In this document: positions 25,246 through 34,533 of the stretch, in pieces
Layout of the letters: every line of letters starts with the position of its first letter
How positions within the stretch are numbered: the first letter of the stretch is position 1
Assembly (NCBI GenBank): GCA_900545535.1
Contig: UQZN01000006.1
Coordinates: 57,181-121,180 of the forward strand
Direction of reading: 5' to 3'
Source: an uncultured Phascolarctobacterium sp.
GTDB lineage: Bacteria; Bacillota; Negativicutes; Acidaminococcales; Acidaminococcaceae
DNA length: 64,000 bases
Position numbers and translations under genes: made by a program
Notes under the pieces: generated by a model
Seen by the model: the letters and a program-made list of their open reading frames with translations, nothing else
What the model was told of the DNA's origin: nothing
Databases searched by the model: none

Positions 25246-26780
25246 TAGTCCTTACATCCTTTCTTCAATGCCGGCGGCAGCTGCAGCACGATGCTGGTCG
25301 CCTCGCCGGGAATACTTGTCATTGACAGTTCGATCCCGTGACGTTCGCTGATCTGCTTCGAGATGGCCAGTCCCAAGCCGCTGCCGCTCTTATTCGTTTC
25401 GCCCCGTGTCTTATAAAAACGGTCGAACACATGGGGCAGCTCCTCCTGCTTCACGCCGCTGCCGTGATCAGTCACCGTCAGCCTGCTGCCCAGCAAAGTC
25501 ACTTCTATCTGGCTCTGCGGCGGCGAAAATTTGATGCTGTTATCCAAAAAGATCAGCAGCATCTGCCGCAGACGCCCATAATCGCCCTCGATGATATAAA
25601 CGGGTGTATCCAGCGACAGCTCGATCGCAATATTTTTCTGCTGACCCAGACGCTGGCTGCTGCGCACAGCGTCCTGCACTACATTGCATAGATTGACGGG
25701 CTCCTTCTCGATCGGGAAATCCGTATTCTGCAGCCGTGACAGATCGAGCAGATCGTTGATCAGCCGCTGCAGGAACAAAGTCTCCGTAAGCATCTGCCGG
25801 TGGTAATCCTCGACCTCCTGCGGACTGGTAACGATCTTATCGCACAAAGCTTCCAGGGAACCGCGGATGACTGTGACCGGCGTGCGCAGCTCATGAGAAA
25901 TATTCGCGATAAAATCGCGGCGCAGCTGCTCCAGCTTTCTGCTGGCTTCGTCCGCTTCCAGCAGCCGCTGCCCCAGCCCGTCCAAAGTTTGGGCCAGCTG
26001 CCCGATCTCATCCTTCTGGTCGATATTGCAGCGCTCCGTATAATCATGCTCCGACATTTTTTCAGCCACAAGCCGCATCTTATTGAGCGGCTTGGTAAAC
26101 TTCCACGAAAAGAGCATACTCAGGACAAACACCAAAACCATCGCCACCACGCATGATAAGATCAGGATCCTGATGCCCTCCCAGGCAGCTGCGCGCATGC
26201 CCTGCACCGGTGAATGCAGCAATACTACCGCCCGTACTTTACCGTCGGCATCGCTGACCGGTACGCCAACCGTGACTACCAGCTCGCCCAGTACCGGATT
26301 GAATTCCTCCAGCACAAAATCCTGGCCGCTGAAGCCCTGCTCTACCGCTTTTTTGATTTCCGGCGACAAAGCGTTATAATCAAAATCACTGGCAGGTTCC
26401 GGCAGCTCCTCCTGCTGGCGCATCAGCATCCGCTTATGCCCGTGCCTCATGCCGTGCTGCTCTGGCAGCATCCCGGTACTTTCCTTATGCATTTTGACAT
26501 TTTTATTTTCATCGACTACCCACACGTTTTCCATGGTGATATTGTCGATATAGCGGATAAAGCGGCTGCTGCCGATACCGCCGTAACGGTCCTGCAGACG
26601 CGACATATTATCCTGCAGTACCTCGGCGATCTTGGTCGCCCGCACCTGCATCTCCTGCTTTTTCAGAACAAGCGTATGCCTGCCGAAAAAATGCATGAAG
26701 GTGCCGCCCACTACCAAAGCAAAGATCAGCAGGACTGCCGCAAAATACAGCGTCAGTTTCCAGGCGATTTTATTATGCAT
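25245..26780 (-). CDS. Sensor histidine kinase
   Basis: The 511-residue protein has an N-terminal membrane helix (12-32), an extracytoplasmic sensor region to about 205 with a His/Met-rich stretch (EQHGMRHGHKRMLM), a second helix, HAMP, HisKA with H296 in NISHELRTP, and HATPase_c. Architecture is BaeS/CpxA-like. The His/Met-rich loop could bind copper or other metal, which is inference. GAGGAG precedes the ATG at 26780, which overlaps the end of the response-regulator gene. Confidence 0.9.
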   Translation of the reverse strand: MHNKIAWKLTLYFAAVLLIFALVVGGTFMHFFGRHTLVLKKQEMQVRATKIAEVLQDNMSRLQDRYGGIGSSRFIRYIDNITMENVWVVDENKNVKMHKESTGMLPEQHGMRHGHKRMLMRQQEELPEPASDFDYNALSPEIKKAVEQGFSGQDFVLEEFNPVLGELVVTVGVPVSDADGKVRAVVLLHSPVQGMRAAAWEGIRILILSCVVAMVLVFVLSMLFSWKFTKPLNKMRLVAEKMSEHDYTERCNIDQKDEIGQLAQTLDGLGQRLLEADEASRKLEQLRRDFIANISHELRTPVTVIRGSLEALCDKIVTSPQEVEDYHRQMLTETLFLQRLINDLLDLSRLQNTDFPIEKEPVNLCNVVQDAVRSSQRLGQQKNIAIELSLDTPVYIIEGDYGRLRQMLLIFLDNSIKFSPPQSQIEVTLLGSRLTVTDHGSGVKQEELPHVFDRFYKTRGETNKSGSGLGLAISKQISERHGIELSMTSIPGEATSIVLQLPPALKKGCKD

Positions 26781-27471
26781 GCTCTTTCTCCTCAAAACGG
26801 TAACCTACGCCCCAAATGGTCTTGATTTCCCACTCATCGTGTTCAAACCTGTCCACCTTGGCCCGCAGGCGCTTGATATGCGAATCCACCGTCCGGCTGT
26901 CGCCAAAATAATCATAGCCCCAGATACTGTCCAGCAGGTTCTCGCGTGAGAACACCTTGCTGCTGTTTTTAGCCAGCGTCCACAGCAATTCTACTTCCTT
27001 TTTCGTCAGCGTCACGTCCTCGCCGCCGATAGTGACCAGATATTTATCCAGATCGATCACCAGATTGCCAACGCTGTACAGATTCTGCTGCTCAGCCTCG
27101 CGCGGCTGCACGCGGCGCAGGATCGCCCTGACCCTGGCCATGACCTCGCCTGCGGAAAACGGCTTCAAAATATAGTCATCGGCGCCGATATCCAGACCCA
27201 TGATCCGTTCAAAATCCTCGCCGCGGGCCGTGACCATAATGATCGGCACCATCGAACGGCGGCGCAGCTCACGGCACACCTCAAAACCGTCCAGCTTCGG
27301 CATCATCACGTCCAGCAGGACCACGTCGATATTTTTTTCATGCTGCTCAAACAGCTCCAGCGCCTGCTGACCATCCAGCGCCACCACCGGCTCAAAGCCT
27401 TCCCTGCGGGCATAATTGGCCAAAATGGAAGTGATCTGCTGATTATCGTCAGCAATCAAAATTTTATTCAT
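26773..27471 (-). CDS. OmpR/PhoB family response regulator
   Basis: The 232-residue protein has a receiver domain with acidic DD at 8-9, phospho-acceptor D54 in VLLDVMMP and a C-terminal winged helix (GYDYFGDSRTVDSHIKRLR). GAGGTG precedes the ATG at 27471. First gene of an operon with its kinase and an SDR enzyme. Its targets may include the secreted protein gene at 28547, by proximity only. Confidence 0.92.
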   Translation of the reverse strand: MNKILIADDNQQITSILANYARREGFEPVVALDGQQALELFEQHEKNIDVVLLDVMMPKLDGFEVCRELRRRSMVPIIMVTARGEDFERIMGLDIGADDYILKPFSAGEVMARVRAILRRVQPREAEQQNLYSVGNLVIDLDKYLVTIGGEDVTLTKKEVELLWTLAKNSSKVFSRENLLDSIWGYDYFGDSRTVDSHIKRLRAKVDRFEHDEWEIKTIWGVGYRFEEKEHA

Positions 27472-27653
27472 CGCTGCACCTCGTCCACATATATTTACCA
27501 TTATATACTTATTTGGGTATCCGGGGCCGATTGGCCCGGCCTTTGTTTTAACTCTTTATAGTTATATTATAAAGGCCCGGCCTGTATGCAATCAAGATAA
27601 CATAAAAATGTGTCAAAAAAATGTTTCGCCGCAAAATTTATCCGCAGGCGCAG

Positions 27654-27685
27654 AAAAACCCTCGCCGCCTTGTGACAGCGAGGGT
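27654..27685 (-). terminator. Terminator of dps
   Basis: ACCCTCGC/GCGAGGGT stem followed by a T run on the - strand, 20 bp after the dps stop. Confidence 0.8.
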
Positions 27686-27707
27686 CTTATCATTTATCCG
27701 TTCAGTT

Positions 27708-28148
27708 TCAGGCAATGTAGGATTTAAGCATCCACAGCAGTTTTTGATATTCCCCCAGATAATCATTGAACTGGTCCGCAGTCACACCGTCACCGGCAGC
27801 CTCTGCCAGCTCCACGATCTCTTTGCTGTCTTTGATCCAGTATTCCACATCGGCGATCAGGCCTTTTACAGTGTCCTCCGAAGAAATCGGCTTATCAGCC
27901 AGCTCTTTGATAGTTGCCAGCGCTAAGGCCTCTTTCATGTTGGCGACCGGAGACTCTCCCACTGCCAGCAGTCTTTCAGCAACTGCGTCGATGATCCCGG
28001 CAGTCTGATCGTACAATTCCTCCAGTTTGGCATGCAGAGTGAAAAAGCTGCGGCCCTTCACATACCAGTGCAGATTATGGAGCTTGATATAAGCGACTTC
28101 CTGGTTGGCAAGATAAAGATTCATTTTTTCATATAATTTTTTAGACAT
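27708..28148 (-). CDS. dps: Dps family DNA protection / mini-ferritin
   Basis: The 146-residue protein has the ferritin-like four-helix pattern and Dps ferroxidase residues in LHNLHWYVKGRSFFTLHAKLEELYDQ split across two segments. It oxidises and stores Fe2+ using peroxide and shields DNA. It is a single gene with its own terminator. A repeated GTTAG/CTAAC dyad and TATAAT box lie upstream. Confidence 0.9.
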   Translation of the reverse strand: MSKKLYEKMNLYLANQEVAYIKLHNLHWYVKGRSFFTLHAKLEELYDQTAGIIDAVAERLLAVGESPVANMKEALALATIKELADKPISSEDTVKGLIADVEYWIKDSKEIVELAEAAGDGVTADQFNDYLGEYQKLLWMLKSYIA

Positions 28149-28546
28149 CTCTGTTTCCTCCTCAGGCCAATTTATTTGGCTCGTTGTATTTATATTTCGT
28201 TTTAGTTAGTTTCTGCTAACCTTTGAGTTGATTATACACTAACTTCTTGATAAAAACAAGTATAAAATGATTTTAATTATCAATTATTTTATTTACATAA
28301 TTCAAATTAGTTTTCCACTGAACTTATAAGCCTGCTTTCAGGCGCATCGGCGCACTGGCAGGCACTGAAAAAATCTATAAACTTCTATCTAAAAAGAGCT
28401 GCATTGCTTTTCTGCTGCCAAACATGCTAAAATAAAAATGTCAGAAAAAAGTCTGTAAATCGTCATAATTTTGACATAAGTTTACTCTACAATAAGCTTA
28501 CAAGGTCAAACGAACCTCAAATCACAAGCTTAAAGGAGATGTTGTT
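28149..28546. promoter_or_regulatory. Divergent intergenic region between dps and secreted-protein gene
   Basis: This 398-bp gap has no gene. Toward dps there is a TATAAT box on the - strand and the dyad GTTAGCAGAAACTAAC. Toward the + gene there is TTGACA near 28482 with a weak -10, overlapping an inverted GTAAA/TTTAC pair that resembles an OmpR-family binding arrangement. The regulatory reading is inference. Confidence 0.4.
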
Positions 28547-29188
28547 ATGATAAAAACTTCCTGGAAAAAATCCCTCGTTATCGCCGGTGTCCTCACCGCT
28601 TTGTGCGCTTCCGCTGCTTTTGCAGCCGAGCAGACCGCTCCTAAACCCAGCATGCGCGAGCGTACCAACGCTATTTTGCATCACGAAGAAGGCGACAATT
28701 ATCCCGACCGCCCCTACCATATGGAACGCGGCCGTCATTGGCGCGGTCCCATGCACCCCGGCCCGCAGCTGACCGAGCAGCAGATCAAGGAACGTGAAGC
28801 CAGACGCGCCGAATGGGAAAATATGACTCCAGAGCAGCGTCAGGAGGCCCATGCCAAATGGCGTGAAGAACGCATGAAAAACATGACCCCTGAAGAAAAA
28901 GAACGCTTTGAACAGCGCGAAAAGCAGCGTGAAGAATGGCGTAAAATGACGCCGGAAGAACGCCAGAAAGCCCGCGAAGAAGCGCGCGCCAAATGGGATA
29001 AAATGAGCGAAGCGGAAAAACAGACCGCCCGTGAACACTTCCGCAGCTATTACCACGCCGGCGGCGGCCACTACTATGAAGGCCACCGCAAATACCGCCA
29101 CCACAAAGGCGAATACCGCGGCGAGCACAGAGGCGGTTATTATGGCGATGGCCGCACCGAGTGCCCCAATACCAACTGCCCCTGGTAA
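28547..29188 (+). CDS. Secreted charged repeat protein, His-rich C terminus (DUF3106-like)
   Basis: The 213-residue protein begins with a signal peptide (basic start, hydrophobic core, cleavage after SAAFA). The middle is built of degenerate repeats of about 18-20 residues containing M(T/S)PE(E/Q)R, rich in Lys, Glu and Arg and predicted helical or coiled. The last 60 residues are rich in His, Tyr and Gly. It resembles DUF3106 and, more loosely, CpxP/Spy-like periplasmic proteins. Near a BaeS/CpxA-like two-component system an envelope-stress or metal-buffering role is possible. AAAGGAG precedes the ATG. Confidence 0.75.
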   Translation: MIKTSWKKSLVIAGVLTALCASAAFAAEQTAPKPSMRERTNAILHHEEGDNYPDRPYHMERGRHWRGPMHPGPQLTEQQIKEREARRAEWENMTPEQRQEAHAKWREERMKNMTPEEKERFEQREKQREEWRKMTPEERQKAREEARAKWDKMSEAEKQTAREHFRSYYHAGGGHYYEGHRKYRHHKGEYRGEHRGGYYGDGRTECPNTNCPW

Positions 29189-29236
29189 ACCTTCGATCCG
29201 GTAAAAAATTGCATAAATTCCTTTCCTCACAGACAA

Positions 29237-29271
29237 AGAGCCTGCGCTTCGTTTTGAAGCACAGGCTCTTG
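29237..29271. terminator. Hairpin between secreted-protein and diguanylate cyclase genes
   Basis: AAGAGCCTG-GCTTC/GAAGC-CAGGCTCTT forms a long stem between two convergent genes; the U-run is weak on both sides, but position fits a shared terminator. Confidence 0.65.
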
Positions 29272-29273
29272 CT

Positions 29274-31199
29274 TTATCTTCCGTTATCTTCCTTCTCCTC
29301 ATACACAGTATAACCGTTCTTGCCTCTGGCCTTGGTCTGATACAGAGCCTTGTCAGCTTTTTCATACAGCTCGGCAAAGCTTCTGCCATCCTGCGGCACT
29401 AAAGCGATCCCGATACTGACGGACATTTTCCAGCAGCTGCCGCTGTCCTCACAGACCGTGTCCAGCTTCTGGCACAGACGAGCCGCCTTGCGCCGGGCGC
29501 CTTCCTCGTCCGAGATCGTCCCAAAGACCACAAATTCGTCACCGCCGATCCTGCCGATGACATCATCCTCACGGCAGAATCTTTTCAGTTTTTCGGCAAA
29601 CTCCCGGATGCAATAATCGCCAAAAATATGGCCGTGCAGGTCATTGGCCTGCTTGAAATTATCCATATCGATGATAAAGAAGCTGTAATTGCCCTGCAGC
29701 TTACAGCACAAAATGCTGTCGATGATCCTTTCGGTAGCCTTTTTCGTATAGACGCCCGTCATTTCATCTGTCGAAGCCTTGCGCTGCGATTCCAGTTCTC
29801 TGCGTTTTTCGGCGTCGATATTTTTACGGTAGGTAAACATATGCACCGAGTCGTCAAAGGCAGAATAGAAAATATACGCATCGATCCGCATCCAGAAATA
29901 ATCGCGGCCGTTTTCCGTCATCATAAATTCATATTGCAGATAGTTATTGCCCTTGTCCAGCTGCCGCAGCACGTTCGCACGGTCAAAAATATTGACGTAG
30001 CCCTCCCGGAACTCTTTTTTGATCTGTTTGTCCGCCACTACGCCCAAAAATTCTTCATACGTCAGATCCTTTGCGCCCAGAGCTTCAAAATATAGCTCGG
30101 TCTTTTTACTGGCCGCTTTGTTTTTAGTAATGTTCAGCTCATAGATATTATCGTAGATCTGCTCCGTCGCTTCCTTAAACAGCTCCTGCCGTTCTTCCAG
30201 CAGCTGTGTCATCCGCACGTTAAACTTGCGGATCACCGAAGTGATGGTAAAAATGATCAGCAGGATCACCACTGCGATCAAAAGTCCCGTCTGCAGCATC
30301 TTTTCATTCAGCTCAGCCAGCAGCGCGCCTGTATCCTGCTTTACCAGCAGATACCACGACAGGTCGGGTATATAGCGTACGACCAGATAGCTTTTTTCAT
30401 TGCTTTGCACATCGCCCGGCATCCAAATGTCCCAATTAGTTTTGCCGTTTTTCCAATCCAGGATCTCGCTGCGGATATTTTCGCTGTCATTGACCTCGAA
30501 CCAGTCCACCGCCTGATGCCCGTTATAGGTGCTGGAAACCTCGATCGCGCCTTTTTCATTGATCAGATACGTTTCTACATCATATTCTTTCTCATATTCC
30601 TGCAGCAGGCCTTTGATATAATCGATATTCACGCCCACGCCGACGACGCCGATCACCTGCCCGGCAGAGTTCTTGATCTTGCAGTTGACAAACAGCGTGA
30701 TCTTGTTGGCAGCGCCGGCCACCTCATCGTTATCGATATTAAGGTTATATTCCTCGCCGCTGCTCAGAAAATCATAATACCAGACGTTTTCCGCTTCGCC
30801 CCGCACCAGATTACGGTCCAGCCCATTGAAATTATAGTAATTATTGGTAGCGGAAGCCACCAGGAACACCGCGTCATAAGCATATTTATTTTTATAGGCC
30901 TCCAGATACTTCCTGAGCGTCTCCTGATAGCCGGCTTCCTGATAACGGCTGCCTTCCTCCTCCAGCAGCTTGATCAGCAGACTGTCGTGGGCCATCGTCT
31001 GCGAAATGTTCACCGGCTTGGTCAGCATCGTCGACAAGCGGTAGTAAATACCTTCCGACGCCAGTGCAGAAACCTGCTTGATCTTGACCAGTGACGCATT
31101 ATAATTAGCGCGGTAGCTCAAAGTCGCGATCAGGGCAAAACCGATCAGCAAAATCACGCTGACGATCAGATTAGTTTTAAAGAGGATATTATTTTTCAT
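29274..31199 (-). CDS. Diguanylate cyclase with periplasmic dCache sensor and PAS-like domain
   Basis: The 641-residue protein has a membrane helix at about 8-28, an extracytoplasmic Cache region to about 300 (VASATNNYYN, GVVGVGVNIDYI), a second helix, a PAS-like segment and a C-terminal GGDEF domain. The active-site motif GGDEF is at 552-556 and an inhibitory RxxD site (REDD, 543-546) is intact. It should make cyclic di-GMP in response to an extracellular small molecule, often an amino acid or carboxylate for dCache sensors. Confidence 0.92.
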   Translation of the reverse strand: MKNNILFKTNLIVSVILLIGFALIATLSYRANYNASLVKIKQVSALASEGIYYRLSTMLTKPVNISQTMAHDSLLIKLLEEEGSRYQEAGYQETLRKYLEAYKNKYAYDAVFLVASATNNYYNFNGLDRNLVRGEAENVWYYDFLSSGEEYNLNIDNDEVAGAANKITLFVNCKIKNSAGQVIGVVGVGVNIDYIKGLLQEYEKEYDVETYLINEKGAIEVSSTYNGHQAVDWFEVNDSENIRSEILDWKNGKTNWDIWMPGDVQSNEKSYLVVRYIPDLSWYLLVKQDTGALLAELNEKMLQTGLLIAVVILLIIFTITSVIRKFNVRMTQLLEERQELFKEATEQIYDNIYELNITKNKAASKKTELYFEALGAKDLTYEEFLGVVADKQIKKEFREGYVNIFDRANVLRQLDKGNNYLQYEFMMTENGRDYFWMRIDAYIFYSAFDDSVHMFTYRKNIDAEKRRELESQRKASTDEMTGVYTKKATERIIDSILCCKLQGNYSFFIIDMDNFKQANDLHGHIFGDYCIREFAEKLKRFCREDDVIGRIGGDEFVVFGTISDEEGARRKAARLCQKLDTVCEDSGSCWKMSVSIGIALVPQDGRSFAELYEKADKALYQTKARGKNGYTVYEEKEDNGR

Positions 31200-31393
31200 T
31201 GCCGGCTGCCTTCTATTCTTAGTTATTATTGCTATAACAAAACAACTATATTAAACGATTATATTTTATTATATTCTAAAAGATTTTTACTGGCAATCTT
31301 TAAATTGCAATCTTAAATAAATACTTACTTGCAGCGAAGGCCTTTTTATGAACTGTAACAGACTCTGGCAATCGGAGAAAGTTTACCAAAAAC

Positions 31394-31424
31394 AAAAAAT
31401 CCTGCCGCCAGACAGCAGCAGGAT
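31394..31424 (-). terminator. Terminator of the SLC13 gene
   Basis: ATCCTGC/GCAGGAT stem followed by a six-T run on the - strand, 16 bp after the stop. Confidence 0.75.
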
Positions 31425-31439
31425 CTTATACTGATAACT

Positions 31440-32870
31440 TCAAACAGTAGAAAACAGGGGCCAGTACCTGATGAACAGATAACCGACGACCGTGATCAGC
31501 AGCACGCTGCACAGCGACAGCAGCAGCCCTTTTTTCAGCAGCTCGGCCGGGTCGAGCCCATAGCTGACAGGAATGGCCCTGATCGACACCGGCAGCACAT
31601 AAGCGCTGTTGAAAGCCACGATCGCCACGAACAGATACGGGATCGGGTTCAGTCCCAGTGCCTGCGCGATGCTCTGCACCACCGGCACGGCAATAGCGGC
31701 CGCCGCCGTATTGCTGGAGATCTCGGTCAGCACCGTCGAAAACAGCGTAAAGGCAAACACTGTTTCCAAACCGCCCGTCAACGGCAGCAGCGTGATCGCC
31801 TCAGCCATTTTCAGGGCCGCGCCGGTTTCCGTCACCAGACTGCCCAACGCCAGGCCGCCGGCAAACAAAAACAGCATGCCCCACATGACGCCCTTTTCTG
31901 CAAACTCCCAGGTCAGCAGAGCCTTACCGTCCTCGTCCTCAAAGGTGAAAGCCAACAGGCCCATGATCAGAAAGACATAGGCAGGCTTCAGCGCCGGCAG
32001 CCACCCGGCATACAGCGGCCGCACAAAAGCCAGCAGCGTCGCCGCCACAAACAGCACCAGGCTGATTTTTTCGCCCAGCCGCATCGTGCCCAGCTGCGCG
32101 TACATTTCCTTAAAATATTCGCTGGTACCAGCCAGACGCTTGACCGGCACCGGCAAATGAAAGAGGAAAAACAGGTTCAGCAGCACGACCAGTACCAGCA
32201 GCGGCAGAAAGCGGACAACCCAGTCGATGTACATAAATTCCTGTCCCGTCAGCTTTTCCAGATAACTGATCGCCACAAGGTTCGCCGCCCCGCCCAAAGG
32301 CGAGCCGAAACCGCCGATGCCTGCGCCCCAGACGATCGCCAGCAGGATCGGCACGGCTATCTTACTGCTTTTGATGTTTTCTTCGCCAATGAACTGCAGC
32401 ATGGACACCGCCACCGGCACCAGGATCGTGCAGACTACAACATTGGGCAGAAAGACAGACAGCACCGTCGCGACCAGCAGCCAGACAGCGATCTGCTGCC
32501 GCAGCGACGTACCGATACAGCACAGGGTCTTGATCGCCAGACGCTTGTCGAGTCCCGTCGTCGCCCAGGTCAGACACACCAAATCGGCTCCGAACAGCAG
32601 CACGATGATCTCGGAAAAATACTGGCTGATAACGTGCTGCATCGGGATCAGGTCAAACAGGGCATTGACACCGATCGGCACGAACGCCGTCACTGAAATA
32701 TTGACCGGACGCAAGATCCACCACAGCGCCATCCATACCGTCGTCCCCAGCGCCGCGGCTGCCTTAAAACCAAAGAACCATTCCAGCAGCAGGATCGTCA
32801 GCCCGAAGCTGAGCGGCCCCAGCAATACCGCCACACTGTGCAGGCGGCGCTTGCGTTTACTTCCGTACAT
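31440..32870 (-). CDS. SLC13/DASS family anion transporter
   Basis: The 476-residue polytopic protein has the DASS layout with two internal repeats and the hairpin-tip motif SSNTAAAAIAVPVVQS. Such carriers use Na+ to import succinate, malate, citrate or sulfate. A divergent LysR gene starts 116 bp upstream, the common arrangement of a carboxylate transporter and its regulator. The ligand cannot be read directly. Confidence 0.88.
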   Translation of the reverse strand: MYGSKRKRRLHSVAVLLGPLSFGLTILLLEWFFGFKAAAALGTTVWMALWWILRPVNISVTAFVPIGVNALFDLIPMQHVISQYFSEIIVLLFGADLVCLTWATTGLDKRLAIKTLCCIGTSLRQQIAVWLLVATVLSVFLPNVVVCTILVPVAVSMLQFIGEENIKSSKIAVPILLAIVWGAGIGGFGSPLGGAANLVAISYLEKLTGQEFMYIDWVVRFLPLLVLVVLLNLFFLFHLPVPVKRLAGTSEYFKEMYAQLGTMRLGEKISLVLFVAATLLAFVRPLYAGWLPALKPAYVFLIMGLLAFTFEDEDGKALLTWEFAEKGVMWGMLFLFAGGLALGSLVTETGAALKMAEAITLLPLTGGLETVFAFTLFSTVLTEISSNTAAAAIAVPVVQSIAQALGLNPIPYLFVAIVAFNSAYVLPVSIRAIPVSYGLDPAELLKKGLLLSLCSVLLITVVGYLFIRYWPLFSTV

Positions 32871-32955
32871 AACTTCATCCCCTTCTTGCTCTTAAACTGT
32901 TTTTATTGTAGAATATGGATAAATAAAAGTAAAATACTATTTCTTTGTTAATATA

Positions 32956-32970
32956 ATAAGATTTTCTTAT
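32956..32970. promoter_or_regulatory. LysR-type T-N11-A palindrome in divergent promoter
   Basis: ATAAGATTTTCTTAT is a perfect dyad containing T-N11-A (32957 and 32969), 16 bp before the LysR start and in the shared promoter region with the SLC13 gene. It fits the recognition binding site of LysR regulators. Confidence 0.55.
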
Positions 32971-32986
32971 ATTTTAGAGGTGACTT

Positions 32987-33871
32987 ATGGATTTCGACTT
33001 TTACCGCAATTTTATTACCGTCGCCGAAACAGGCAACCTGACCACAGCCTCCAAAAAGCTGTCCCTGGCCCAGCCCGCCCTCAGCGCCCAGATCAAAACG
33101 CTGGAACACTATTACGGCGCCAAACTGATTCAGACGGCACGCGGCAAACGCCAGCTGACCCTGACCGAAGCCGGGGAAGCCTTCCTGAACAAAGCCCGCC
33201 AGATCTGCCGCACGGAAGAAACGCTGCTCCTGGATATGCAGAGCTTTACCAAAAAAGCGTCGGGCACCCTGCGCTTCAGCGTGTCACCCGCAAAAAGCAC
33301 GTTTTTTATCAATACCTACCTGCGCCCCTTTGCAGCCGCCTATCCCGAAATCAGCTTCCAGTTCCGCGAAGAAGCCGTCAGCGCCCAGACCCGGCATATT
33401 GCGGAAAACAGCAGTGATCTTGCCTTTGCCAACGCGCCGCTGCCATCGCCGCAGCTTTTTGCCGCTCACAAAACGCAGAAGGAATATTTTTATGCCGTCT
33501 ACAGCCCGCAGGCTGACTACGGCCTTGACCCGCGTCAAACCCTGACGCCCCAGCAGCTGCAAAACATCCCGGTCTGCTGCAACTTCGGCTGCTACAGCCT
33601 GCTGCGTAAAGCCTGTCTCAAGCACGGCTTCACACCCAAGATCCGCTTCATCGCCACCACCAATACAGCGGCTCTGGCCTTTGTGCAGGACGGCAGCGGC
33701 GTCGCCATCGTTTCTGCCGGCGGCCGGGACGATTTCCCAACCGACTTGGCAAGTCAGCGGCTGGATGACGATGAGCTGTATTTTGAGCAGACCCTGTTCT
33801 GGTCCAAAAAAGACCGGCTCAGCAACACCGCGCAGCTGTTTTTAGATTTTTATTTAGGGATACAAAAGTAG
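32987..33871 (+). CDS. LysR family transcriptional regulator
   Basis: The 294-residue protein has an N-terminal winged helix (FITVAETGNLTTASKKLSLAQPALSAQIK split over residues 7-35) and a periplasmic-binding-protein-like effector domain. GAGGTG precedes the ATG. Divergent from the SLC13 transporter, it most likely controls that gene in response to the transported anion. Confidence 0.92.
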   Translation: MDFDFYRNFITVAETGNLTTASKKLSLAQPALSAQIKTLEHYYGAKLIQTARGKRQLTLTEAGEAFLNKARQICRTEETLLLDMQSFTKKASGTLRFSVSPAKSTFFINTYLRPFAAAYPEISFQFREEAVSAQTRHIAENSSDLAFANAPLPSPQLFAAHKTQKEYFYAVYSPQADYGLDPRQTLTPQQLQNIPVCCNFGCYSLLRKACLKHGFTPKIRFIATTNTAALAFVQDGSGVAIVSAGGRDDFPTDLASQRLDDDELYFEQTLFWSKKDRLSNTAQLFLDFYLGIQK

Positions 33872-33879
33872 AATATGCA

Positions 33880-34459
33880 GCTTTCTTACAAGAAAGCTCC
33901 GCAAAGAACTTACAGCGCTGTTAAGATTTGGATTGCGCTTCACTCGCTGTACGCGCTCCGGGCAACTCGGCATCACAGGGAAAGATTAAAATGCTATGCT
34001 GCGCATAGCCTGCCGCTGCCTCAGACATACCCTGCGCCTGCTTGCAGCTGCGTTTCGCTCATCTTCCAAATCTTCCCAATGCGCTTTAAAATCACTGCAT
34101 CGTACAAATTACTGCTGTAGTCAATAAACATTGATAACAACAGTCTGTCGATCACTGTACTGATGAAATCCATAGCTGAATAGTACGACACAGGGGTTTT
34201 AGCGCACATTGTGGTCTAGTCCGTCGTGTGCGATGCGAGTTGTAAGCGCTGGAGGGACTGTTTGAGGCATTGCCACTTGGCAGGTACAGATTTTCTCTAT
34301 TCTGCAATGCCGAGTTGCCCGAAAGCCGGACAGCGAGCAAAGCTAAACAGGACTTGCCACAGTGCGCAGGCTTCTTTGCGCAGCTTGCTTCTGGAAGAAA
34401 GCTGCATGATCTTTCAAGAAAGTCTAAAGCAATTTTTACCGCTAAAAGAAATGAACATT
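33880..34459. mobile_element. Mosaic noncoding repeat (copy B)
   Basis: The left half (about 33893-34120) matches copy A at 23.9-24.4 kb in inverted orientation, including the stretch around GCTGTACGCGCTCCGGGCAA. The right half matches copy D at 46 kb in inverted orientation (GCCGGACAGCGAGCAAAGCT). The right end has the same terminal repeat as copy A (ending AAAAGAAATGAACATT). The left terminal repeat is missing. This 660-bp gap after the LysR gene contains no convincing gene. Confidence 0.6.
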
Positions 34460-34492
34460 AAAAAAATCAAAAACTAATAAAGAATAATAAAG

Positions 34493-34533
34493 AAAACCAC
34501 GCAGTGAGGAATTTCTCCTCACTGCGTGGTTTT
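34493..34533. terminator. Terminator after second diguanylate cyclase
   Basis: AAAACCACGCAGTGAGGA and its complement form a stem of about 17 bp with A and T flanks. Confidence 0.85.

Noticed and set aside
24481..25248. 255-codon + strand frame opposite the SDR gene
   Set aside because: Composition is typical of antisense shadows and the SDR frame has complete catalytic motifs.
33875..34120. 81-codon open frame on the + strand in repeat copy B
   Set aside because: It is the same repeat-derived frame as in copy A and stops early; treated as repeat, not gene.
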